This document shows positions 37,260 through 47,226 of a stretch of DNA of 64,000 nucleotides, piece by piece. The stretch's first letter is position 1. Each line of letters opens with the position of its first letter. Source of the stretch: Flavobacterium saliperosum (GTDB lineage: Bacteria > Bacteroidota > Bacteroidia > Flavobacteriales > Flavobacteriaceae); NCBI RefSeq assembly GCF_900100625.1, contig NZ_FMTY01000001.1, positions 124,001 to 188,000 of the forward strand, read 5' to 3'. Both the position numbers and the translations under genes were made by a program. Below the pieces are notes generated by a model. That model worked only from the letters and a program-made list of their open reading frames with translations, was not told the DNA's origin and did not search any database.

Positions 37260-37472
37260 TTATTTGTTATCATTAGCATATTCCAAAATATCCCCCGGCT
37301 GGCATTCTAATGCTTTGCATATGGCTTCCAATGTACTGAAACGAATCGCCTTTGCCTTTCCCGTTTTCAATATCGAAAGATTGGACAACGTCAAATCGAC
37401 TTTTTCTGAAAGTTCGTTCAGCGACATTTTCCGTTTGGCCATCATCACATCAAGATTTACAATAATTGACAT
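37260..37472 (-). CDS. XRE-family transcriptional regulator
   Basis: 70 aa, a single Cro/CI-type helix-turn-helix (MSLNELSEKVDLTLSNLSILKTGKAK, about 16-41, and LEAICKALECQPGDILEY). This is the stand-alone HTH type regularly paired with DUF2975 membrane proteins in Bacteroidota. Its ATG follows 3 nt after the upstream DUF2975 stop, so the pair is one operon. Probable regulation of its own operon. Confidence 0.88.
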   Translation of the reverse strand: MSIIVNLDVMMAKRKMSLNELSEKVDLTLSNLSILKTGKAKAIRFSTLEAICKALECQPGDILEYANDNK

Positions 37473-37475
37473 AGC

Positions 37476-38012
37476 TTATATGGTTAGTTCGTTATCGGAC
37501 TGAATTTCTATTCCTTTTTTGAAGATAGTCGCTATAACATAGATTACTGCTGCCATCAAAATAAATGCCTGACTATCTGCCCAAAACTGGTTTAAGCTGT
37601 CGGTAACAAAACCACGATGCGTTAAATTCTTAGCTGATTCCCGAGCGATATAACTTAATAGTCCGATGGAAAGTGTGTAGTAGCTAATCAGTGAAATCTG
37701 TTTCGAAACAAAGCTGTTAAATGGCTTTGACAAATCAATTTTGCTTACTAATCTAATGACTACATAAAATAAGACCGCTTTCAGAATCGCTATGACAAGT
37801 ATAAAACTATACATACTGAAAAAAGCCCATTTACTGCGTTGGTACATTTCACTTAAGTCCAACTTTTGATAAAGATTAGGTACAAATTCAGGTTTATAGA
37901 GACTGAAAACAAAATTGACAATCAAACCTCCAGCCTCAATACACAAGCCAACGAAGATGAGCCATGCTACAATATGTAAGCCCTGAAATACGATGTTGTT
38001 TACTTTTGACAT
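37476..38012 (-). CDS. DUF2975 family membrane protein
   Basis: 178 aa with four hydrophobic segments (about 10-33, 62-85, 102-122, 148-167) and the partner HTH gene directly downstream. DUF2975 proteins are inner-membrane proteins of unknown role, often paired with a small XRE regulator. The upstream 90 nt are very AT-rich and probably include the promoter. Confidence 0.82.
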   Translation of the reverse strand: MSKVNNIVFQGLHIVAWLIFVGLCIEAGGLIVNFVFSLYKPEFVPNLYQKLDLSEMYQRSKWAFFSMYSFILVIAILKAVLFYVVIRLVSKIDLSKPFNSFVSKQISLISYYTLSIGLLSYIARESAKNLTHRGFVTDSLNQFWADSQAFILMAAVIYVIATIFKKGIEIQSDNELTI

Positions 38013-38153
38013 AATTACTCAATGTTAAAATTACAATACAAAAATAATCAATATTTATTGATAAACAATAAAAATACATTTTTTATCAATTTTTTTTTAT
38101 TGATCTAACTAAAAAAATTAGAAGTAAAAATTCCTTATATTACGTACTGGCAC

Positions 38154-38187
38154 AAAAAAAGGCCATCGTTTCCGACAGCCTTTTTAA
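38154..38187 (-). terminator. Terminator downstream of hisS
   Basis: On the minus strand AAAAAGGCTG...GGCCTTTTTTT forms an imperfect hairpin ending in a T run immediately after the hisS stop at 38188. Confidence 0.65.
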
Positions 38188-39555
38188 TTATTTAAGAAGT
38201 TCTTTCAATTCGTCCAAACTTACTTTTTTCTGCTCGCCGGAAGCTAAATCTTTCAGTGCGTATTGATTGTTCGCTATTTCATCACCACCTACGATTATCG
38301 CAAACGGAATTCCGCGTTTATCAGCATGTTGGAATTGTTTTCCGATTTTGGCATTGTCCGGATACATTTCCACCTTGATGCCTGCTTTTCGCAATTGCAT
38401 GATGGCTTGCATCGCATACAACGCTTCTTCCTGTCCGAAATTTAAGAACAATGCTTTTGATGTGGAAGTTACCGTTTCCGGGAAAAGATTCAATTCTTCC
38501 AGCACCAGGTAGATTCTGTCCAATCCGAAAGAAATCCCAACGCCGCTCATGTTTTTCAATCCGAAGATGCCGGTTAAGTCGTCGTAACGGCCACCGCCTC
38601 CGATGGATCCCATTGCTACAGTTTTAGGCGCAGCAACTTCAAAAATGGCTCCAGTATAGTAATTTAATCCTCTTGCTAAAGTCACATCCAAATCCAGTTC
38701 TGATTTTTCCAAACCTAAAGAGGTAATGTTATCGCAAATGAATTGTAGTTCCTCCACTCCTTTCATTCCTTCTGCTGAAGAAGAAAGTAAGGCAGAAAGT
38801 TTTTCTATTTTCTCAGAAATCGTTCCGGTGAAATTGAATAACGGTTGTACTTTTTCCAACGCGGCTTCTGAAATTCCTTTCTCCAACATTTCTTTCTTCA
38901 CGCCGTCTTCACCGATTTTATCTAATTTATCTAAAGCTACCGTAAAGTCAATCAGTTTGTCCGACGCACCGATTACTTCCGCAATTCCGGAAAGGATTTT
39001 ACGATTATTAATTTTGATGGTTACACCTTTCAATCCTAAGGAGGAAAAAACGCTGTCATATAATTGTACCAATTCGACTTCCTGCCATAATGAAGTTGAA
39101 CCCACCACATCGGCATCGCACTGATAGAATTCTCTGAAACGCCCTTTTTGAGGTCGGTCCGCACGCCAAACCGGTTGGATCTGGTATCTTTTGAATGGAA
39201 ACTCAATTTCGTTTTGGTGCTGTACCACGTAACGCGCAAAAGGAACGGTTAAATCGTAGCGTAAGGCTTTTTCGGAGATTTGTGACGTTAGTTTTACACT
39301 GTCTTTATTCGCTAAAAAAGTGTCTTTGGCTTTTGATAAATAATCGCCTGAATTCAGAATCTTGAAAATCAAACGGTCGCCTTCTTCGCCGTATTTCCCC
39401 ATTAGGGTTTCGGAGTTTTCGAATGTGGGTGTTTCGATAGGCTGAAACCCGAACTTTTCGAAATTCGCTTTGATGATGGAGAAAATATAGTTGCGCTTTG
39501 CTACTTCGGCAGGCGAAAAATCGCGGGTTCCTTTGGGTATGCTTGGTTTAGCCAT
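38188..39555 (-). CDS. hisS: Histidyl-tRNA synthetase
   Basis: 455 aa class II aminoacyl-tRNA synthetase. It begins [14 protein letters not shown], the classic HisS start. Class II motifs are visible: motif 1 in [19 protein letters not shown], motif 2 in [20 protein letters not shown] (about 136-155), the histidine A-box-like [10 protein letters not shown] and motif 3 with GGGGRYDDL...[10 protein letters not shown]-terminal anticodon-binding domain follows. It charges tRNA-His. The gene stands alone with its own terminator. Confidence 0.97.
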   Translation of the reverse strand: MAKPSIPKGTRDFSPAEVAKRNYIFSIIKANFEKFGFQPIETPTFENSETLMGKYGEEGDRLIFKILNSGDYLSKAKDTFLANKDSVKLTSQISEKALRYDLTVPFARYVVQHQNEIEFPFKRYQIQPVWRADRPQKGRFREFYQCDADVVGSTSLWQEVELVQLYDSVFSSLGLKGVTIKINNRKILSGIAEVIGASDKLIDFTVALDKLDKIGEDGVKKEMLEKGISEAALEKVQPLFNFTGTISEKIEKLSALLSSSAEGMKGVEELQFICDNITSLGLEKSELDLDVTLARGLNYYTGAIFEVAAPKTVAMGSIGGGGRYDDLTGIFGLKNMSGVGISFGLDRIYLVLEELNLFPETVTSTSKALFLNFGQEEALYAMQAIMQLRKAGIKVEMYPDNAKIGKQFQHADKRGIPFAIIVGGDEIANNQYALKDLASGEQKKVSLDELKELLK

Positions 39556-39635
39556 GGTTGGTTTAAATGGTTTTGTTTTATGGATTAGTTTCCAAATAAT
39601 CCAATGGTTTTTCTACTAGCCCCGATTGCAGTGTA

Positions 39636-39676
39636 AATTATCTTTGTCAAAGTTTTGAACTTTGACAAAGATAATT
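39636..39676. repeat. Perfect 19-bp-arm palindrome (3-nt loop)
   Basis: AATTATCTTTGTCAAAGTT-TTG-AACTTTGACAAAGATAATT. It lies between divergent hisS and the ABC permease gene. No T run follows, so it is not a simple terminator; it resembles a dispersed intergenic palindrome. Confidence 0.75.
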
Positions 39677-39779
39677 GCAACGGAAAGCGGGAACATGGTA
39701 TCCGGATAAGAAACCGACGTTTCGCTCCAAATACTTTGCAAATATCGAATATATTGTGCTTTATTAAAATCAATTTTTA

Positions 39780-39833
39780 TACTTTCTATATTCTAAATTC
39801 TAAATTCTGAATTCTAAACTCTAAATTCTTACT
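39780..39833. repeat. Tandem TTCTAAA-type microsatellite
   Basis: About five imperfect copies of ATTCTAAA/ACTCTAAA in a row just upstream of the ABC permease gene. This low-complexity stretch and the palindrome are the main content of the 322-nt gap between hisS and the permease. Confidence 0.6.
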
Positions 39834-39877
39834 TTATAAGTGTAACAAATAACCTATTTTAGTGACAAATTGCTACT

Positions 39878-41125
39878 ATGGTTGGAATTGGTCTGTTTAA
39901 GGAAAATACGAAGATTGCGCTGGGAGCGATTAAAAGTCAGCTCTTGCGTACTATTTTGACGGTGATGATTATTGCGATTGGGATAACCGCTTTGGTGGGC
40001 ATTCTGACGGTGGTATCGGCATTAGAGAATACGATTATGAAAGATTTTGCATCGATGGGCGCCAACACGTTTTCCATCAGTCAGTATGATTTTTCGGAAC
40101 GTGTGAACCGAAACAACGCCGAGCAGAAAATCAATCCGATTATCAGTTATCCGCAGGCGAAAGCCTTTCAGGACAAATACAGTTTTCCGTTTACCACCAC
40201 GTCCCTTTCTTTCACGGCAACAACAACGGCCGAAGTGAAACACGAATCCAAAAAAACCGATCCGGAAATTACGGTGATGGGTGTGGATGAAAATTTCCTT
40301 CCAAATAAAGGACTGGAAGCAACGAAAGGCCGAAACTTTACCGGTTTTGACGTTTCCAATAACAATTACGTTTGTGTTTTGGGCTCTGATTTCGAGAAAG
40401 GCCTTTTTAAAGATATGAATCCGATTGACAAAACGATTTCGATTCGCGGTGCCAAGTTTAAAGTCATTGGCGTATTGAAAGAAAAAGGATCGACGTTTGG
40501 CAACAATCAGGATTTACGGGTTTTGATTCCGATTCAGATTGCGCGTTCGATATTTTCGGCGCCGAATATTAATTATGACATTAACGTGATGGTGAGCCGC
40601 AAGGAAACGTTGGCGCAGGCTTCGGACAATGCCTTGATTTCCATGCGTAAAATACGAAAACTGAGTCCGGTTCAGGAAAACAATTTCGGCGTGGAGCGCA
40701 GTGACGATTTGATTCAGCGTTTGCTTTCCAATACCGAAGTATTGCGCATCAGTGCTTGGGTGATCGGGATTATCACCGTTTTTGGTTCGTCGATTGCTTT
40801 GATGAACATTATGTTGGTTTCCGTTACCGAACGAACCCGTGAAATTGGCGTTCGTAAATCATTAGGCGCAAAACGTTCCACCATTGCCTGGCAGTTTTTT
40901 ACTGAAACTTTGGTAATTGGCCAGATGGGCGGTATTGTTGGGATTATTCTTGGGATATTGGTCGGCTTCGGGATTTCTAAAGCGATTGAGTTCAGTTTCG
41001 TGATTCCGTGGATGGCGATTACAGCGGCGTTTATTACGACGTTTATTGTTGCGATTGTTTCCGGATTGTATCCTGCGATTAAGGCTTCTAAACTGGATCC
41101 TGTTGAGGCATTGCGTTATGAGTAG
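39878..41125 (+). CDS. ABC transporter permease (MacB/FtsX family)
   Basis: 415 aa with an N-terminal membrane helix (LRTILTVMIIAIGITALVGILTVV, about 25-48), a large periplasmic MacB-PCD-like domain (about 50-270) and three C-terminal helices. The segment ITVFGSSIALMNIMLVSVTERTREIGVRKSLGAK (about 300-333) is the FtsX-type signature. It would pair with a separate LolD/MacB-type ATPase that is not adjacent here. Likely involved in lipoprotein release or export of a small molecule or peptide. Confidence 0.9.
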   Translation: MVGIGLFKENTKIALGAIKSQLLRTILTVMIIAIGITALVGILTVVSALENTIMKDFASMGANTFSISQYDFSERVNRNNAEQKINPIISYPQAKAFQDKYSFPFTTTSLSFTATTTAEVKHESKKTDPEITVMGVDENFLPNKGLEATKGRNFTGFDVSNNNYVCVLGSDFEKGLFKDMNPIDKTISIRGAKFKVIGVLKEKGSTFGNNQDLRVLIPIQIARSIFSAPNINYDINVMVSRKETLAQASDNALISMRKIRKLSPVQENNFGVERSDDLIQRLLSNTEVLRISAWVIGIITVFGSSIALMNIMLVSVTERTREIGVRKSLGAKRSTIAWQFFTETLVIGQMGGIVGIILGILVGFGISKAIEFSFVIPWMAITAAFITTFIVAIVSGLYPAIKASKLDPVEALRYE

Positions 41126-41182
41126 ATGACAGTGATCATTAATCAGTGGTCAGTTGACAGACAAAACACTTAATACTTAATA

Positions 41183-42037
41183 CTAAACCCTCCCCTTCAT
41201 CATCCGGTCATTCCCGTAAATATCTTTTCGCAATTCAATATTACTGAAATGGTGTTTTTCAAGCAGTTCGATCATTTCTTTCCCTAAGTACTGATTGATT
41301 TCGAAATACAACTGTCCGTTTTCCGAAAGGTTTTTGATTGCCAATTCCGTTATTTTTCGGTAGAACAGCAACGCATCATTATCTTCCACGAACAATGCCA
41401 AATGCGGTTCGTATTCCAAAACATTCTTTTTGATTTCCTGTTTTTCCAGATTTCTCACATACGGCGGATTGGAAACGATAATATCAAATGTTTCGCCTAA
41501 ATCTTCTGTTTCCAAAACACTTTGATGTATAAAAGTAATATCGACGTTATTTCTTTCGGCATTTCGTCTGGCTACGATTAGTGCTTTATCGGAAACATCC
41601 ATCGCATATACTTTGGTGTTGGGAAGATTTTTTGCTAACGAAATAGCAATACAGCCAGTTCCGGTTCCGATGTCCAAAATTTTGAATTCCGCTTTTTGAC
41701 TTTTGACTTTTGACTCCTTAATAATCCAATCGACCAATTCTTCGGTTTCCTGACGGGGAATCAACGTGTGCTCGTTTACATAAAACGGCAGTCCGTAAAA
41801 CTCGGTTTCTCCTAAAATATATTGTATCGGTCGTTGTTCCTTCAATTGTGCCACTACGTTTTCCCATTGCTGCAACAATTCAGGGCTCAATTCGAACGTA
41901 GGATTCAAAGCCAAATCCACCCGTTTCATATGATGAAAATCTTCCAATATGATATAGAAAAAGCTTTCTGTCTCATATTCATCATATATGGAAGCTAATT
42001 CCTGAAAAAAAATAGTTCGGTAGTCTTTTAGAAACAT
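41183..42037 (-). CDS. prmC: Peptide chain release factor N5-glutamine methyltransferase
   Basis: 284 aa. The N-terminal helical domain carries EFYGLPFYVNEHTLIPRQETEELV (about 80-103) typical of PrmC; the SAM-binding motif DIGTGTGCIAISLA (about 120-133) and catalytic NPPY (NPPYVRN, about 187-193) follow. It methylates the GGQ glutamine of release factors. Within it the codons for SKVKSQKAEF come from a short TTTTGAC tandem stretch (about 41,695-41,715), a small in-frame insertion compared with compact PrmC. Confidence 0.93.
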   Translation of the reverse strand: MFLKDYRTIFFQELASIYDEYETESFFYIILEDFHHMKRVDLALNPTFELSPELLQQWENVVAQLKEQRPIQYILGETEFYGLPFYVNEHTLIPRQETEELVDWIIKESKVKSQKAEFKILDIGTGTGCIAISLAKNLPNTKVYAMDVSDKALIVARRNAERNNVDITFIHQSVLETEDLGETFDIIVSNPPYVRNLEKQEIKKNVLEYEPHLALFVEDNDALLFYRKITELAIKNLSENGQLYFEINQYLGKEMIELLEKHHFSNIELRKDIYGNDRMMKGRV

Positions 42038-42040
42038 AGG

Positions 42041-42317
42041 TGTCTGATATTATTCTTTCCTTACACTATAGTAATAGGAACGGAAAATAAAATTCAATTC
42101 AAAGATAACTTAAAAAGTACAGGTTTAAAATCGGATACAGCAATACGTGAATTTGACATTCATTTTTATCGTAATTCAGCCGAATTTTATACCGGTTGTT
42201 CTCCTCTCAAAACAAACAAACTTCCTCACACCCTATATTCTCACGGATTTCTACAAATCTGGAATATCCGATACTCCATAATATATTTTGAATTCCTCGA
42301 ATTTATTTTTCCAAAAG
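42041..42317. other. Intergenic region between prmC and nirK
   Basis: Apart from the nirK regulatory elements at its right end (next entry), nothing clear: AT-rich sequence without a frame or hairpin. The prmC promoter must lie at its left end. Confidence 0.4.
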
Positions 42318-42361
42318 ATGACAAATATCATGATAAAAGACCATTTTGTCCTCTAATTTTA
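42318..42361 (+). promoter_or_regulatory. nirK promoter with Crp/Fnr-like dyad
   Basis: Dyad ATGAC-AAAT-ATCAT (42318-42331), then exactly 26 nt, then TTTA of a -7 box TAATTTTA (42354-42361; one change from TAnnTTTG). ATG of nirK is 34 nt downstream. The same dyad type and spacing occur before norC, at 60,923 and at 61,295. Confidence 0.65.
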
Positions 42362-42395
42362 CACTATAAAATAAGTTAAACAAAAACCCATAATC

Positions 42396-43868
42396 ATGAA
42401 AACTAAATTAAAAATTGCTGTCGGTTTTTTAGCCCTTTCAGCAATCACAGTAGGTTTGTTCTCTTTTGGAGACAAAGATACTACTGACCCATCAAAAATT
42501 AAAGTGGAAGGAGAAATGGTTGCAGAACTGACTGCGCCGCCATTCGTTCCTAAGCCGATTGGAAACAGAGCTGCCACGAAACTAATCGTAAACATGGAAA
42601 TAAAAGAAATGGAGGGCGAAATGGCCGATGGTGTGAAATACAACTATTGGACATTTGGCGGTTCAGTTCCGGGAAGTTTCATCAGAACACGAGTTGGGGA
42701 CGAAGTGCAGTTTCACCTAAAAAACCACCCGGACAACAAATTACCACACAACATCGATTTACATGCCGTAACCGGACCTGGAGGAGGAGCAACTTCTTCA
42801 TTAGTGGCACCGGGACATGAAAAAGTGTTCAACTTCAAATGTTTAAACCCAGGTTTGTATGTATACCATTGCGCAACAGCGCCTGTAGGGATGCACATTG
42901 CCAACGGAATGTACGGATTAATCCTTGTGGAACCGGAAGGGGGTTTACCTCCAGTGGATAAAGAATACTATATCATGCAAGGGGATTTCTATACCAAAGG
43001 CGCTTATGGCGAGCAAGGTTCACAACCTTTCGATATGGAAAAAGCCATCAAAGAACAACCGGATTATGTAGTATTCAACGGAAAAGTGGGTGCCTTAACA
43101 GGTGACAAATCCATCACTGCCAAAAAAGGAGAAACCGTACGTATCTATATGGGTAATGGAGGTCCTAACCTGGTATCATCCTTCCACGTGATTGGTGAAA
43201 TCTTTGACAAAGTTAATATTGAAGGCGGACACCTAATCAATAAAGACGTACAAACCACATTAGTTCCTGCCGGTGGTTCAGCGATAGTTGAATTCAAAGT
43301 AGATGTTCCGGGTACTTTCATCTTGGTAGACCACTCAATTTTCAGAGCGTTCAATAAAGGGGCGATCGGAATGCTAAAAGTGGAAGGAGAACAGGAAAAA
43401 ACCATTTACTCAGGAACCGTTCAGGAAGGAATCTATTTACCGGAAGGCGGAACCATCCAAAACATGCCAAAAGAAAAAGGGGTGGCGAAATCCACAGTAG
43501 CGAAAACCATTCCGGAACAAGTGAAAGCGGGTAAAGAAATCTACGGAAGAACCTGTTTTGCCTGTCACCAATCCGAAGGACAAGGAATACCGAATGCGTT
43601 CCCTCCATTGGCAAAATCAGATTACCTGAATGCCGATCCGAAAAGAGCCATCGATGCTGTTCTACACGGTTTGAGCGGAGAAATCACGGTTAACGGCAAA
43701 AAATACAACAGTGTGATGACCAGTCAGAACCTTACCGATGAAGAAATTGCCAACGTTCTTACCTATGTATACAACAGCTGGGGTAACAACAAAACAAACG
43801 TAACTGCACCAATGGTAAAAAACCAAAGAGGAAAAGTAGTTGCAAAAGTTAAAGACATACACGAATAA
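42396..43868 (+). CDS. nirK: Copper nitrite reductase NirK with C-terminal cytochrome c domain
   Basis: 490 aa. Signal segment 1-24. Two cupredoxin domains contain all expected ligands: type 1 copper His118, Cys159, His167, Met172; type 2 copper His123, His158, His313; catalytic Asp121 and His264. A C-terminal c-type heme domain (about 378-480) has CFACH at 387-391. It reduces nitrite to nitric oxide in the periplasm, and the heme domain probably delivers electrons directly. Cytochrome-fused NirK is longer than the usual about 360 aa. The heme domain is about 73% identical to the separate cytochrome encoded next. Regulated by a dyad promoter shared with nor and nos. Confidence 0.96.
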   Translation: MKTKLKIAVGFLALSAITVGLFSFGDKDTTDPSKIKVEGEMVAELTAPPFVPKPIGNRAATKLIVNMEIKEMEGEMADGVKYNYWTFGGSVPGSFIRTRVGDEVQFHLKNHPDNKLPHNIDLHAVTGPGGGATSSLVAPGHEKVFNFKCLNPGLYVYHCATAPVGMHIANGMYGLILVEPEGGLPPVDKEYYIMQGDFYTKGAYGEQGSQPFDMEKAIKEQPDYVVFNGKVGALTGDKSITAKKGETVRIYMGNGGPNLVSSFHVIGEIFDKVNIEGGHLINKDVQTTLVPAGGSAIVEFKVDVPGTFILVDHSIFRAFNKGAIGMLKVEGEQEKTIYSGTVQEGIYLPEGGTIQNMPKEKGVAKSTVAKTIPEQVKAGKEIYGRTCFACHQSEGQGIPNAFPPLAKSDYLNADPKRAIDAVLHGLSGEITVNGKKYNSVMTSQNLTDEEIANVLTYVYNSWGNNKTNVTAPMVKNQRGKVVAKVKDIHE

Positions 43869-43893
43869 CCATTAATTATTAAATACTTTTATC

Positions 43894-44322
43894 ATGAAAA
43901 AGATAATTTTAGGAGTTGCTGCAATCGCTTTAACGATAGGCCTATACAGCTTCACAACTCCTGTGAAAACGGAAAAAGTAACCAAAGTTGCTATTGACAA
44001 TCCTGTAAAAGGAAAAGAAGTATACGCAAAAACCTGTATCGCCTGTCATCAGGCCAACGGACAAGGAGTTCCCAATGCGTTTCCTCCATTAGCAAAATCC
44101 GATTACTTAAACAAAGACACCAATCGTGCTATTAAAACCGTTCTTAACGGATTAAGCGGTCCCATCACTGTAAATGGCAAAAAATACAACGCCATGATGA
44201 CCCCGCAATCCTTATCTGACCAACAAGTTGCCGATGTACTAACCTACGTTTACAGCAGTTGGGGCAATAACGGAACAAAAGTGACTGCTGCCATGGTGAA
44301 AGCCCAAAGAGGCAAAAAATAA
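43894..44322 (+). CDS. Periplasmic cytochrome c, paralogue of the NirK heme domain
   Basis: 142 aa: N-terminal export segment (KKIILGVAAIALTIGLYSF), then one class I heme c domain with CIACH at 48-52 and the axial Met in YNAMMTPQ. About 74 of 102 aligned residues match the C-terminal domain of NirK just upstream, indicating a tandem duplication followed by separation or fusion. Probably a soluble or membrane-anchored electron donor to NirK. It lies 25 nt after nirK in the same operon. Confidence 0.92.
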   Translation: MKKIILGVAAIALTIGLYSFTTPVKTEKVTKVAIDNPVKGKEVYAKTCIACHQANGQGVPNAFPPLAKSDYLNKDTNRAIKTVLNGLSGPITVNGKKYNAMMTPQSLSDQQVADVLTYVYSSWGNNGTKVTAAMVKAQRGKK

Positions 44323-44345
44323 GTAACAAGTAAAACAAGTTGACC

Positions 44346-45125
44346 ATGGTACTCAAGTATAAAATAACATTAGTTTTCTACGCTGTTTTATTTATGGCAA
44401 CGTCACTTATTGCTCAGGAAAAAGGTATGGTTACCATAAAAAGGGGGACATATGTTCCCCTTTATGGAACCTCCGATAAGAAACCGGTGGAAGTCAGTAC
44501 ATTTAAAATAGATGTCTATCCGGTGACCAATGAGGAATACGTAAACTTTCTGAAAAAAAATCCTCAGTACAGCCGTTCAAAAATCAAAGGCCTTTTCGCC
44601 GACAAAAGTTATTTATCCCACTGGAAAAGCGACTTTGATTACGCACCCGGTAAAAACAATGCTCCGGCTACTAATGTTTCCTGGTTTGCTGCTAAAAAAT
44701 ACTGCGAATGCCAGGGAAAACGACTGCCAACAATGGACGAATGGGAATATGTGGCGATGGCGGATGAAAAAAGAATCGATGCCCGAACCAAAGAAGAATA
44801 CAACAAATACATTCTTTCCTGGTATGAAAAATCCAAAACCTACAACAATCCGATTGGAAAAACCTTCAAAAATTATTGGGGTGTATACGATATGCACGGA
44901 TTGGTATGGGAATGGACTTCCGACTTTAACAGCATCATGCTTTCCGGAGAATCCCGAAAAGATAAGGACTCCGACAAAAACTTATTCTGCGGAAGCGGTT
45001 CTGTAAATGCTTCTGATCTGATGAACTATGCCGCTTTTATGCGCTATGCTTTCAGAGGCAGCCTAAAAGCAAGCTATACTACCCGAAATCTCGGCTTCAG
45101 ATGTGCCAAAGATTTAAAAAAATAA
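44346..45125 (+). CDS. nirV: NirV-like formylglycine-generating enzyme-family protein
   Basis: About 260 aa of the FGE-sulfatase (SUMF1) fold with a signal peptide (KYKITLVFYAVLFMATSLIAQ). Conserved pieces are FKIDVYPVTNEEYVNFL (about 50-66), PATNVSWFAAKKYCEC (about 97-112), GKRLPTMDEWEYVA (about 114-127) and the DMHGLVWEWTSDF block followed by AFRGS and RNLGFRCA. NirV proteins of this fold sit next to nirK in many denitrifiers and are suggested to assist nitrite reductase maturation. ATG 44346 is used; a GTG/ATG-rich start region leaves 44340 also possible. Same operon as nirK. Confidence 0.85.
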   Translation: MVLKYKITLVFYAVLFMATSLIAQEKGMVTIKRGTYVPLYGTSDKKPVEVSTFKIDVYPVTNEEYVNFLKKNPQYSRSKIKGLFADKSYLSHWKSDFDYAPGKNNAPATNVSWFAAKKYCECQGKRLPTMDEWEYVAMADEKRIDARTKEEYNKYILSWYEKSKTYNNPIGKTFKNYWGVYDMHGLVWEWTSDFNSIMLSGESRKDKDSDKNLFCGSGSVNASDLMNYAAFMRYAFRGSLKASYTTRNLGFRCAKDLKK

Positions 45126-45273
45126 TTACCGTAACCTAAGGTAAAAACGACTTTTTCTGAAGAAAAACTCAAATTAAAGACTATGAAATCGCCATTAACA
45201 AAACGTTTGCGCAAGCAAATACCAATAAAAAAGCGATACCATATATGACCTCTAAAAAATAAATTCTACATAT

Positions 45274-45876
45274 ATGAAAAAGATAGTAATGGGGTTATTA
45301 ATACTCCTAATCGGTTTACAAAGCTGTACTTCCCAAAAGAAAAACGACACTGCGACTGCAACCAACAAAACCATTTCTGACTTATCCATCTATAACCTTC
45401 CATCTCAGTGGACTACACAAGACAATAAAAACATTGAGATGAAAGATTTAAAAGGAAAAGTGCTGGTGATGGTTATGATTTACACTTCCTGCAAATCCGC
45501 TTGTCCCAGATTAGTTGCCGACATGCGCCATATTGAAGAACGCATTCCGGAAAACCTGAAAGACAAAGTACAACTCGTACTGGTTAGTATTGACCCTACA
45601 GTAGATACCCCTAAACGCCTCAAAGATTTTTCCATAGAAAACAAAATGGACAATAACCAATGGCTGTTTCTTCGCTCTTCCGAGGAAAACACACGGGAAT
45701 TTGCCGCCGTGTTAGCCGTAAACTACAAAAAAATCTCCCCCATGGATTTCTCCCATTCCAATATTATCAGTGTTTTTAATGCCGATGGTGAATTGGCTTT
45801 CCAACAGGAAGGTCTGGGAGTTAGCTATGACGAAACCGTAAACAAAATTACCGAAGAAGCTGAAAAGCTAAACTAA
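45274..45876 (+). CDS. SCO1/SenC family copper chaperone lipoprotein
   Basis: 200 aa. Lipoprotein signal with Cys18 (LLIGLQSC). The thioredoxin fold contains the copper-binding TSCKSACP (Cys73, Cys77) and a distal His in MDFSHSNI (about 157). SCO proteins deliver copper to CuA or related sites or control thiol redox; here it sits in a nirK operon and may serve copper loading of NirK or NosZ. The 148-nt gap before it contains a coding-like tail with no start. Confidence 0.9.
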   Translation: MKKIVMGLLILLIGLQSCTSQKKNDTATATNKTISDLSIYNLPSQWTTQDNKNIEMKDLKGKVLVMVMIYTSCKSACPRLVADMRHIEERIPENLKDKVQLVLVSIDPTVDTPKRLKDFSIENKMDNNQWLFLRSSEENTREFAAVLAVNYKKISPMDFSHSNIISVFNADGELAFQQEGLGVSYDETVNKITEEAEKLN

Positions 45877-45883
45877 TCCTACC

Positions 45884-47161
45884 ATGAAATCACTACAAAA
45901 AATTGGTTTATCATTATTTCTGATGATAGGCACGGGCGCCTTCGCTCAGGAATTAGATGCAAATTTACAACTGAGACCGCGCTATGAATACCGAAACGGA
46001 TTTAAGGAACTTATGAAAGACGGTTCCTTACCCACTTCATTCGTGTCCCAACGATCCCGACTGAATTTCAACTTCAAACAAGACAAATTAAAAGCAAAAC
46101 TAACTTTTCAAAACATCCGTGTTTGGGGTGATGTGGCTACAACAGCAACGGCCGACAAAAACGGAGTGGCACTTTTTGAAGCTTGGGCACAATACGACTT
46201 CAATGCAAAATGGAGCGCAAAAGTGGGCAGACAGGTTCTTTCCTACGACAACCAAAGAATCATGGGCGAAATTGACTGGGCACAACAAGGACAAAGTCAC
46301 GATGCAGCCCTAATCTCTTTCAAACCAACAAACCATCAATTGGACTTAGGATTTGCCGTAAATTCGGATGCCGAGAAACTGTACCGCGACTTGTACACTA
46401 CCAGCTACAAACACATGCAATATGCCTGGTACCACACGAGTTTCAGTAATCTTAACATGAGTTTGCTGTTCCTGAATGTAGGTTTCCAATACAAAGAGGT
46501 TCCGACAAATGAACTGGAAGTCGATAACATGCAGACTTTCGGAACGTATTTATCGTATAAGAAAAACAAGTTCGACAGTAATTTAGGGGTGTACAGTCAA
46601 ACCGGAGAAGGAAAATTGGTGACCGAAAACACTTCCATAAACGCTTTGTATGCAGGATTGAATCTAAGCTACTCCATTACCGATAAATTTAAAGCGGGCT
46701 TGGGTTATGAATACCTTTCCGGAAAAGATCAGGACGATACCGACAGTAAAATAAAATCCTTCAACCCGATTTTCGGAACCAACCATGCCTTTAACGGATT
46801 TATGGATTACTTCTATGTAGGGAATTACAAAAACACCGTTGGATTACAGGATCTTTTCGCAAAACTCACCTACACGAGCAACAAATGGCAATTTAACGCA
46901 ATGCCGCATGCCTTCATGACAGCCGCAGATGTGATTGACCCAACGGACACTACCAAAAAAATGGACAGCTATTTGGGAACGGAAATCGACCTGACAGCGT
47001 CTTATGCATTTCATAAAGACATCAATATCACCGGAGGGTATTCCCAAATGTTCGGAAGCGATACCATGGAAGTATTGAAAGTGGGCAACAAAGGGTATGA
47101 CAACAACTGGGCTTGGGTTATGATAAGCGTCAATCCGAGAATCTTCACTACAGCAAAATAA
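45884..47161 (+). CDS. Outer-membrane alginate-export-type porin
   Basis: 425 aa. Signal peptide 1-22 (LFLMIGTGAFAQ). The rest is an amphipathic beta-barrel: many alternating strands with aromatic girdle residues and a YxWxx-type C-terminus (ISVNPRIFTTAK). The N-terminal LDANLQLRPRYEYRNGF and SQRSRLNFNFK segments resemble the alginate-export family (AlgE-like). It sits 8 nt after SCO and closes the operon at a strong terminator. It may allow nitrite or other small anion passage; inference from context. Confidence 0.82.
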   Translation: MKSLQKIGLSLFLMIGTGAFAQELDANLQLRPRYEYRNGFKELMKDGSLPTSFVSQRSRLNFNFKQDKLKAKLTFQNIRVWGDVATTATADKNGVALFEAWAQYDFNAKWSAKVGRQVLSYDNQRIMGEIDWAQQGQSHDAALISFKPTNHQLDLGFAVNSDAEKLYRDLYTTSYKHMQYAWYHTSFSNLNMSLLFLNVGFQYKEVPTNELEVDNMQTFGTYLSYKKNKFDSNLGVYSQTGEGKLVTENTSINALYAGLNLSYSITDKFKAGLGYEYLSGKDQDDTDSKIKSFNPIFGTNHAFNGFMDYFYVGNYKNTVGLQDLFAKLTYTSNKWQFNAMPHAFMTAADVIDPTDTTKKMDSYLGTEIDLTASYAFHKDINITGGYSQMFGSDTMEVLKVGNKGYDNNWAWVMISVNPRIFTTAK

Positions 47162-47184
47162 ATTTCAAAGTTAGGTTAATTAGG

Positions 47185-47226
47185 TAAAAAAGCCTGTGTT
47201 ACATAGCGTAGCACAGGCTTTTTTTA
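47185..47226. terminator. Bidirectional terminator
   Basis: AAAAAAGCCTGTG-TTACATAGCGTAG-CACAGGCTTTTTTT, serving the rightward nir operon and the convergent lipoprotein gene. Confidence 0.85.

Noticed and set aside
45126..45273. Possible gene between nirV and SCO (coding-like tail KDYEIAINKTF...)
   Set aside because: No start codon, an upstream stop in the same frame and only about 30 codons; at most a remnant.
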